From: Candidatus Hydrogenedentota bacterium
Lineage (GTDB): Bacteria; Hydrogenedentota; Hydrogenedentia; Hydrogenedentales; SLHB01
Direction of reading: 5' to 3'
DNA: 64,000 bases
NCBI GenBank assembly: GCA_020848835.1
Contig: JADLHJ010000059.1
Span: forward strand, 183,854-247,853
Numbering within the stretch: the stretch's first letter is position 1; each line of letters starts with the position of its first letter. A program made the translations under genes and the position numbers. Below, piece after piece: positions 57,060 through 64,000 of the stretch. The notes under the pieces are model-generated. The model was not told the origin of the DNA. It saw only the letters and a program-made list of their open reading frames with translations, and did no database searches.

Positions 57060-58673
57060 ATGACTCACCGGGCAAGTTTGATTGGTTGGGGCTGTGCTGT
57101 CGTTTTGTCAATTTTTTGTTTGCACGCGAATGCGATCGTGTACGTGTCCCTGGATGGCGATGGCTCAACCGGTGAAACCTGGGACACGGCATTCTTAAGT
57201 ATTGAAGATGCACTAGACCAAAGGGCCACCGGCGAAGCGATATACGTCGCGAAGGGCACCTATATCATAGGTAGCGTATTGGCCTTGCCTTCGGATATTG
57301 AGATTGTCGGCGGGTTTTCGGGGGAAGAGAAGGGCGGTCCCGGCGAGAGCGATCCGGAAGAATTTCCGACTTTGCTCGACGGTTCCGAGACCGCAGGCAG
57401 TATTTTTTTGTGCAGCAGCACAGCGGACGTCGTTATCGAAGGGTTTACGCTAACGGGCTGCATCGGCGGCGGTAGCGGATATTACAGGGGTGGCGCGATC
57501 AGGGTCGATTCGGGCGCGGATGTCGAAATCCATGACTGCCGTTTTGTCAATAACGATATCGATGGCTACGGTGGCGGCGTTAACGTCGTTGGCGCAAACG
57601 CTGAAATCGAAGACTGCGTCTTTGACAACAACTCTGCCCAGGAAGGCGGCGGTGTTAAGGTGCACTCCGGATCTGCGTCGTTGCGCCGCTGCGTTTTCGT
57701 GAAGAACAAAGCAAATCTCATTGGCGGAGCCTTCTCCGGTTACGACTCCGATACGGAAGCGATTGGCTGCATTTTTCTGCGAAACGACGGACCCTACGGT
57801 GGTGCCGCGGAGTGTCATGAAGGTACGCGCGCGGCTTTTGTAAATTGCCTGTTTGCACGAAATACCGCGGAACAAGAAGGCGGGGCAATCACACTTACCT
57901 TTCAAAGCGGTTGTTCCATAGTGAACTGCACGATCGCAGGTAACTCAACGGAAGATACCGGCGGCGGTGTTTTCATGCACGATTCCGAAGGCTCCATCAC
58001 CAACTGCGTTTTCTCGAAGAACAATTCCCACGCGATTTTTGAAAACAGCACAAGTACAGATCCCATCGTGACGAATTGTTTGTTCGATGCCAATCCCGAT
58101 GGCGCTTATTTCAATGAGGGTTCGCAGTCGATTGCCAACGCGTCCGGCGCAAACAGCATGAACACCATCCTCGCGGAGGCGGATGGAAATCTCGACGGCA
58201 ATCCAAAATTCGCGAACCCGAAAGTGGATGACTATCACCTCACGGGAAAGTCACCGGCGATCGACGCGGGCGTGGCAACCGATGCGCCCGATGACGATAT
58301 CGATGGCGACGACAGACCCATAGCGTTTGTAAAGGGCCCGTCAACTTTTGATATCGGCTACGACGAATACAACCTGGATGCGACTATCACGGTGAAAAAG
58401 CCGCGCGATGGCGACAAATGGAAGCGCGGTGACACAGTCCGAATCCTGTGGGATTCTGATGGCTATACGGGTTCGTCCGTACGTATCGAATTGCTTCGAA
58501 ATGGCGAAGTAGCGCTGCTCATAACCAAGAGCGAACCAAACACGGGTGTATTTGAGTGGACAATTCCTGACGACGTACCCACGAAGAAGGGTTATTCGAT
58601 CCGTATCACTAACGCGGACGACAAACGCTTCAAGGATGAGTCGGAAGGCACATTCAGAATTGCCGCGCCGTGA
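57060..58673 (+). CDS. secreted right-handed parallel beta-helix protein with C-terminal Kre9/Knh1-like domain
   Basis: Repeated GGA(I/V).V..G.. ..I.(D/N)C.F..N units (POMP-like); C-terminal ITVKKPRDGDKWKRGDTVRILWDSDGYTG. Confidence 0.75.
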   Translation: MTHRASLIGWGCAVVLSIFCLHANAIVYVSLDGDGSTGETWDTAFLSIEDALDQRATGEAIYVAKGTYIIGSVLALPSDIEIVGGFSGEEKGGPGESDPEEFPTLLDGSETAGSIFLCSSTADVVIEGFTLTGCIGGGSGYYRGGAIRVDSGADVEIHDCRFVNNDIDGYGGGVNVVGANAEIEDCVFDNNSAQEGGGVKVHSGSASLRRCVFVKNKANLIGGAFSGYDSDTEAIGCIFLRNDGPYGGAAECHEGTRAAFVNCLFARNTAEQEGGAITLTFQSGCSIVNCTIAGNSTEDTGGGVFMHDSEGSITNCVFSKNNSHAIFENSTSTDPIVTNCLFDANPDGAYFNEGSQSIANASGANSMNTILAEADGNLDGNPKFANPKVDDYHLTGKSPAIDAGVATDAPDDDIDGDDRPIAFVKGPSTFDIGYDEYNLDATITVKKPRDGDKWKRGDTVRILWDSDGYTGSSVRIELLRNGEVALLITKSEPNTGVFEWTIPDDVPTKKGYSIRITNADDKRFKDESEGTFRIAAP

Positions 58674-58697
58674 CTACTCGCGTCGCGAAGTGGAGCG

Positions 58698-59330
58698 TTA
58701 TCCGGGTTTGACCACAACCTCGCGCTTTGCCCGGTTCGTGGCAAATTGTGCGAGCGTGCCGGCGATGGCCAGTGTAAGCCAACACGCAGCGACGTACATG
58801 CGGTCGCGGCCAAGTTCGAGCGGTTCCTGCATGATGTCGAGGAAACTGGGGCCGACCAAGAAATAACCCAACCCGCAGACCGTGAACCACGCACCGATCG
58901 TGGATGTCGCTAGGATGATGATTACTTTTTCGAGGGCCACTGCGAGTAACCCCCCGACTACCCCCGCGCCTAGTACGGCAAATACGATCCAAGATTCAGG
59001 GCGCCCGAGCAGGACCATGTGCGCGGCCAGTGCCGTTGCCAACATACCGAGCATGAAGAGTCCAAGTTTATAGACGAATATCAGGGCGGCCGCGCCGCAC
59101 AGCCCGCCCAACGCGCCTGCGATCATCATGATCCACGGGTTGCCTTGGCCGAAGTACCCGCCCAGTGCCGCTGCCATCCCGCCGGCGAGAATAAAGCCTG
59201 TCATGCATATGATGAACTTCAGTGTGCGGTAGCCCAGAAAGCAGTAGAGCGTACCGACGAAGATGGCGATCGCCACCATGCCGTTTTCGGTAAGCGGAGG
59301 CAGGTCGGCAAGTTGTTGTGATGTGTCCAC
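58698..59330 (-). CDS. multi-pass membrane protein (TMEM198/DUF4203-like)
   Basis: Gly-rich TM repeats, GYRTLKFIICMTGFILAGGMAAALGGYF. Confidence 0.6.
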   Translation of the reverse strand: MDTSQQLADLPPLTENGMVAIAIFVGTLYCFLGYRTLKFIICMTGFILAGGMAAALGGYFGQGNPWIMMIAGALGGLCGAAALIFVYKLGLFMLGMLATALAAHMVLLGRPESWIVFAVLGAGVVGGLLAVALEKVIIILATSTIGAWFTVCGLGYFLVGPSFLDIMQEPLELGRDRMYVAACWLTLAIAGTLAQFATNRAKREVVVKPG

Positions 59331-59538
59331 GGCGAAATATTGGCGCGAAGCCGGTTCGCTGTCAACATTTTAACCACTGCGAAATAATCGTTTCGTTGGT
59401 CTTCGTTGAAAAACGCATTTCAATTTGGGTGGATTCTCCTATTGACTCCGGCCCAGAAAAATTTTATACCCAACATGGTGCAAGCATAACTAGGTAATTC
59501 GACATCCGTATGTGAATCGATTTTTTGGAGTTCTTGTA

Positions 59539-60393
59539 ATGGAGATTTTCTCGCCGGAGTTTTATTCGTGGATGCGTGAGGGGTCCTTGCGATCCGCACG
59601 CGAAATTGTGCCGCTGGTCCGCCGCTTTGTTCGTACAGATCGCGTTGTAGATATCGCATGCGGCACCGGCGAGTGGCTGAAAGTTTTTCGCGATCACGGC
59701 TCCAGTGGTGTCCTGGGTGTGGATGCCGATTGGGTATTACGAAACAAACTCGTAATAGAGCGCGAAGAGTTTATCGTCGCGGACATTACCCGAACTTTTG
59801 CAGTCCCAGGCAAATTCGATCTGGCATTGATGTTGGAGGCGATTCAGCATGTGCCCGCGGGGCGCGCGCGTGAAACGGTGCGAACCCTCACCGATTTGGC
59901 CCCTGCGGTGCTGCTGTCAGCGCCGATTCCATATCAAGGTGGTTCCGGTGACGACGTCCACGAACAGTGGCCGGAGTACTGGGCGAAGCTTTTTTCGGAA
60001 GTTAATTATGTGTGTATTGACGCCATACGTCCGCAGATTTGGATGAACGAACGGGTGGAGTGGTGGTATTCGCAAAATATGATTCTGTATGTGAGAAAAG
60101 ATCAACTAGATCTAAACTCTGCGCTGCGCGCGGCATACGAATCGACGCCAAACCCGCCCCAAAGGCTTGTTCACCCGAAACTCTACGAATCACGTTCGAT
60201 TCCGTGGGAGCAGCCGGAGGGCCGCGTCGAGCGAATCGCGCGCGGCGCATATCGTCGCGTCCGCACAGCGTTTGCGGCATACAAAACGCTCTGGTTATGC
60301 GCCTATACGACCCCGACCGCGACGATTCTCAATGCGTTTTGCGAAATGACGCGCGGTGTATCTCAGATAGAAATGGCGATCGGCGTGTTGTAG
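59539..60393 (+). CDS. class I SAM-dependent methyltransferase
   Basis: VVDIACGTGEWLKVFRDHGSSGVLGVDADW; C-terminal extension. Confidence 0.72.
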   Translation: MEIFSPEFYSWMREGSLRSAREIVPLVRRFVRTDRVVDIACGTGEWLKVFRDHGSSGVLGVDADWVLRNKLVIEREEFIVADITRTFAVPGKFDLALMLEAIQHVPAGRARETVRTLTDLAPAVLLSAPIPYQGGSGDDVHEQWPEYWAKLFSEVNYVCIDAIRPQIWMNERVEWWYSQNMILYVRKDQLDLNSALRAAYESTPNPPQRLVHPKLYESRSIPWEQPEGRVERIARGAYRRVRTAFAAYKTLWLCAYTTPTATILNAFCEMTRGVSQIEMAIGVL

Positions 60394-60509
60394 TGGCGCT
60401 TCGCCCCTAGGGGCGTGCCTGGGCTTCGGTCAGGGCGAGGAAGCTGACGAGCAATACGCGAATCATTACCAGGACGAGCACAAGAATACTTCTCCTGCGT
60501 GTGCTTTGA

Positions 60510-61946
60510 TCAGATGACTTCCCACTCGGCTTCGCGTTGTGGGGGTTGGAAAATTTTCCGTCGGTCGGCTTCCAACACGCTGGGCCGGCGCTTAAACGCG
60601 GTGCCGAGGTTTGGAAAATTGCGAAAACGCGTGGAAGACTGGGCAAATTTATCAATCAGATGCAGGTGTATGATCAGCCGTGCGGTGCGGAACTGGCGAG
60701 GCGATGAGCAAAAGATGGTCACGCAGTGTTCTGCGGCGTGGTTAATGGTATCCGTAAAGGCAAGTGGCACAAGGGAGTCGCGCTCGGACCAACCAAACAA
60801 GTCCATGTCGTCGGATTGCTGCGGCGCTTTGGTGCCAACGGTCTCGTATTCGATATGCAGCCGCTGGAACGTCCGGATGAGTTCGTCGAACCAGTGCGTG
60901 ATCGTGCGGTAGCCTTCATCGGCAACGTCCAGTTCGATGTGTGTGGCGTCCACGTTTGCCGTTGTGCGTTGCGCAAGATACATCTGGCGGTCTTCGTTCA
61001 CTTCGGGGATCATGCGGACGCGGGCTTTTTCCGCGGCATCGCCGTAGTTGAAGCTTTCGAGAATGGTGGGGATGGTGAATTTGGTTTTGGAAAGCAGCGC
61101 GAGTTCGCGCAGTAGCGGGCCAGCAAGGCCGTCTTGTTCGAAAGTTACTTCCAGCGGAGGTTGTGGTGCGAACAAATCGGCGCTCCATGCCCGGTTCATT
61201 TCCCCAAATAGGCTGGTAAGCTGACGGCCAATGCCCTCCGATCGGCCATTCACGGCAAGTGTCAAGAGGCGGGCAAAATCTTGCGCGGGCTGCCAGCCGG
61301 GCTTCTTGGCAAGGTCACGTTCGACAACGTAGCGGAGCGCGACGAGTCGATCGAGCGCGAGCCACGCGGTCTCCTCGGGTGCACGCCAATCCACGCACAA
61401 GGTTTCCGACCAGCGCTGAATCCATTCACGCAATTGACGCGCGGTATAGCTGCGCGGCTGCCGGCGGACCTCGTCGAGCGAGTTCGCCTCGACGCGGTCC
61501 TTGCGCAATACATCGCCGAATTCCTGGGTGAACTGTGCGGGTGCATCCGCATAGAGAAGCAGCTCGTCGGTGCGCGCGTCATACAAATACGAGCGGAACA
61601 AGTCGGTGACGAAAGCGTAGCCTGCGCCAAAAAAACGATTGGTGTCCACCAGTGTGCGGGTCGTTTCGCAGAAATCGAGTCCACGCTTCACTACCGCGGC
61701 GGGTGGTTCCAGCATGCCCGGCAATGTGAAGTAGGTGACCAGTGGCGCGTGCGTTTTCAGCCGTATGACGTATGCCGTCGTGCTCGGCAAGCCGGGCACT
61801 GCTGCCGGCTCGACTTGGTCCGGATCGTCCCATCCGAGCAGCGATAAGAACTTCTCCGCAAAACGATGTTGATCGTCGCGGGTCGAATCGGCGATCCGTT
61901 CCCACCACGATTCGCAGAGGCGCTGGATGTCAATCGCACTTCTCAT
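60510..61946 (-). CDS. uncharacterised 478-aa protein
   Basis: Long ORF, 1 nt downstream of the wHTH gene; no motif I can assign with confidence. Confidence 0.75.
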   Translation of the reverse strand: MRSAIDIQRLCESWWERIADSTRDDQHRFAEKFLSLLGWDDPDQVEPAAVPGLPSTTAYVIRLKTHAPLVTYFTLPGMLEPPAAVVKRGLDFCETTRTLVDTNRFFGAGYAFVTDLFRSYLYDARTDELLLYADAPAQFTQEFGDVLRKDRVEANSLDEVRRQPRSYTARQLREWIQRWSETLCVDWRAPEETAWLALDRLVALRYVVERDLAKKPGWQPAQDFARLLTLAVNGRSEGIGRQLTSLFGEMNRAWSADLFAPQPPLEVTFEQDGLAGPLLRELALLSKTKFTIPTILESFNYGDAAEKARVRMIPEVNEDRQMYLAQRTTANVDATHIELDVADEGYRTITHWFDELIRTFQRLHIEYETVGTKAPQQSDDMDLFGWSERDSLVPLAFTDTINHAAEHCVTIFCSSPRQFRTARLIIHLHLIDKFAQSSTRFRNFPNLGTAFKRRPSVLEADRRKIFQPPQREAEWEVI

Positions 61947-61947
61947 G

Positions 61948-62601
61948 CTATGCCACACCTTTAGCTTTTGGGACGTCGTAACCCGCGGCTTCGATACGCC
62001 GCCAGATCACGTCTTCCCGTCTTCCGAGGAGATCCACCCCGTTACGTAGAAAATCATCGACGCGAGGATCTTGTCCGGCCAAACCCAACATGAATTCATC
62101 GCGTGTTAATGCATCAATCGGCACCACATCCTTGGAACTGAACTCTGGCGCTCGTCGTCCTGAATAGACGAGCAAATGACGGTTCTCTTTTTCATTGTGA
62201 ATTAAAAGCACCACCGAAGGTTCCACTGCAGCTTCTCCACGAATGCGATCCTGTGGTGTTCCAGCGCGCAGGAACAGGCTGCGCAGATCGTGGAAGAGGG
62301 GAAACTGCGTATCGACCTGATAATAGGTCCGATTACCTTCGCTGCGGCGATAAAGGAGCTTTATTTTTGCAAGCCGTTCTAGCTCGCGCTGTACTGCGCG
62401 GATAGGAAGTCCTGTGGCGGACTCGATTTGACGCTGGTAGTAGTCACGCATCGGATCGGTAAGAAACAAACGCAGGACTTCAGCGCGTGCTCCGGAGCCG
62501 AGCAAAGCGCTTAGCGTTTCATTTCCCCGGGGCGTTTTTGGAGTTCTTCCCACCGTCAGTAGGTCCCAACACTGTAACGAAAAGTTTGTGATAAACGGCA
62601 A
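61948..62601 (-). CDS. winged-HTH (ArsR/MNT-antitoxin-type) regulator with a distinct C-terminal domain; start uncertain
   Basis: LLGSGARAEVLRLFLTDPMRDYYQRQIESATGLPIRAVQRELERLAKIKLLYRRSEGNRTYYQVDTQFPLFHDLRSLFL. Confidence 0.75.
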   Translation of the reverse strand: MPFITNFSLQCWDLLTVGRTPKTPRGNETLSALLGSGARAEVLRLFLTDPMRDYYQRQIESATGLPIRAVQRELERLAKIKLLYRRSEGNRTYYQVDTQFPLFHDLRSLFLRAGTPQDRIRGEAAVEPSVVLLIHNEKENRHLLVYSGRRAPEFSSKDVVPIDALTRDEFMLGLAGQDPRVDDFLRNGVDLLGRREDVIWRRIEAAGYDVPKAKGVA

Positions 62602-62890
62602 CGCTCATCACTTTCAACGGGCGAAGAATACATAAAGTAGTCGTCAATGTCAACTCGCAAATCATACAGAACAAGATTACATATGAAGTTCAGTTAGCCG
62701 AAGAGTGCCCAACGAAGCCCAATGGCTACGGGCGCGTCGTACACCTCTATCGATCCTACCGAAGCGTAGCCTTTTGGTCCGCCGCATACGCGCGCGTCGC
62801 CCTGCATGCAAGGGGCTACGCGATGGTTGTGAAAAATATGAACGGGCGTCAAATCCGCGTTAGTCCGGTACTTAGGCGGACACGAAATAA

Positions 62891-63373
<483 letters not shown>

Positions 63374-63498
63374 GTTCTATCGGGTGCGTAGCGAACTGAA
63401 GTGAAGTGTGGCGGGGGCCTGAGGTGACACGGGCACGCCAGTAACGGGAGCCCTGAACGCGGGTGGCGCGATCAGCGGGCACGCTAAGGAGACACGAA

Positions 63499-64000
63499 AT
63501 GCGATTGTTTGGGTTGAAACTGGGGACTACATTGACGGGAGGCCTGTTCGTTGCAGCCCTCCTGATGATGACTATGACGGCGTTGCCGGCATTCGCGGAC
63601 GACGCGCCGGCTGACGCGACCGCGACCGATGCCGCGCCTACTGACGCGCCGACTGAGGAAGCCGCAGCGCCCGCGCCCGCACCGGAGCTGAATTCCGGTG
63701 ACACCGCGTGGATGCTTACTTCGATGGCATTGGTATTGTTTATGACGATCCCGGGCTTGTCGCTTTTCTACGGCGGCCTGGTGCGGTCGAAGAACGTGCT
63801 GTCTATATTGATGCAATGCTTCGCGATCACCGCCGCGATCACCGTTATCTGGGTGGTGATTGGTTATTCAATTGCATTCGATACGTCCGGTTCGATGAAC
63901 AAGTACGTTGGCGGATTCGGCAGGGTCTTCCTGAAGGGACTCGCGGTTGATTCGCTGACGCTTACGATCCCGGAATCGGTGTTCATTGCGTTCCAGAGCA
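63499..64000 (+). CDS. amtB: ammonium transporter, N-terminal part (truncated by window edge)
   Basis: Translation MRLFGLKLGTTLTGG...SGDTAWMLTSMALVLFMTIPGLSLFYGGLVRSKNVLS, open to the window end. Confidence 0.94.
   Translation, partial: MRLFGLKLGTTLTGGLFVAALLMMTMTALPAFADDAPADATATDAAPTDAPTEEAAAPAPAPELNSGDTAWMLTSMALVLFMTIPGLSLFYGGLVRSKNVLSILMQCFAITAAITVIWVVIGYSIAFDTSGSMNKYVGGFGRVFLKGLAVDSLTLTIPESVFIAFQS

Noticed and set aside
60402-60415. CGCCCCTAGGGGCG palindrome after the methyltransferase gene
   Set aside because: No loop and no U tract; probably incidental, although it could be a weak termination signal.

Overview
The window is GC-rich bacterial chromosome with ordinary gene density and about 60 supported protein-coding genes. 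I see no rRNA, tRNA, CRISPR array, phage or IS element. From left to right it holds: pyrF (partial)-pyrE, a beta-propeller hydrolase, truA and a methyltransferase; flagellar fliD-fliS; a small secreted protein and a sulfatase-fold protein; a two-domain AAA+ ATPase; a complete ectoine/hydroxyectoine synthesis and uptake cluster (marR-ectABCD-ehuBCDA); 6-phosphofructokinase; a degenerate J-domain protein with a partner; GH-like, esterase and DapA-family genes; rsmD-nrdR-rpsT; a RelE/ParE-type toxin-antitoxin pair; an arsenic operon (arsR-arsC-acr3-DGC protein); queA, NIPSNAP, GPx, DUF1573, trxB, a NagX-like acyltransferase, alr, pgsA, a RodZ-like HTH protein and ftsK; two HD-GYP response regulators; a PD-(D/E)XK nuclease overlapping a Dam-like methylase; an arginine operon (argD-argF-yfiT-argG-x-argH); secreted propeller and beta-helix proteins; an uncharacterised wHTH plus 478-aa pair; and glnK-amtB (partial). 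The most unusual non-coding signal is a dispersed family of about 30-40 nt hairpin elements (AAAGC-stem-loop-stem-GCACTCCAA). It has five copies, compensatory stem changes, and two inverted pairs placed in gaps of the arginine operon. A separate nested 23-bp inverted repeat lies near 46.0 kb. Taxonomy cannot be settled from the sequence; gene content and repeat style suggest a PVC- or Hydrogenedentota-like bacterium, which is a guess. Homology calls come from reading the proteins and no database search was run.
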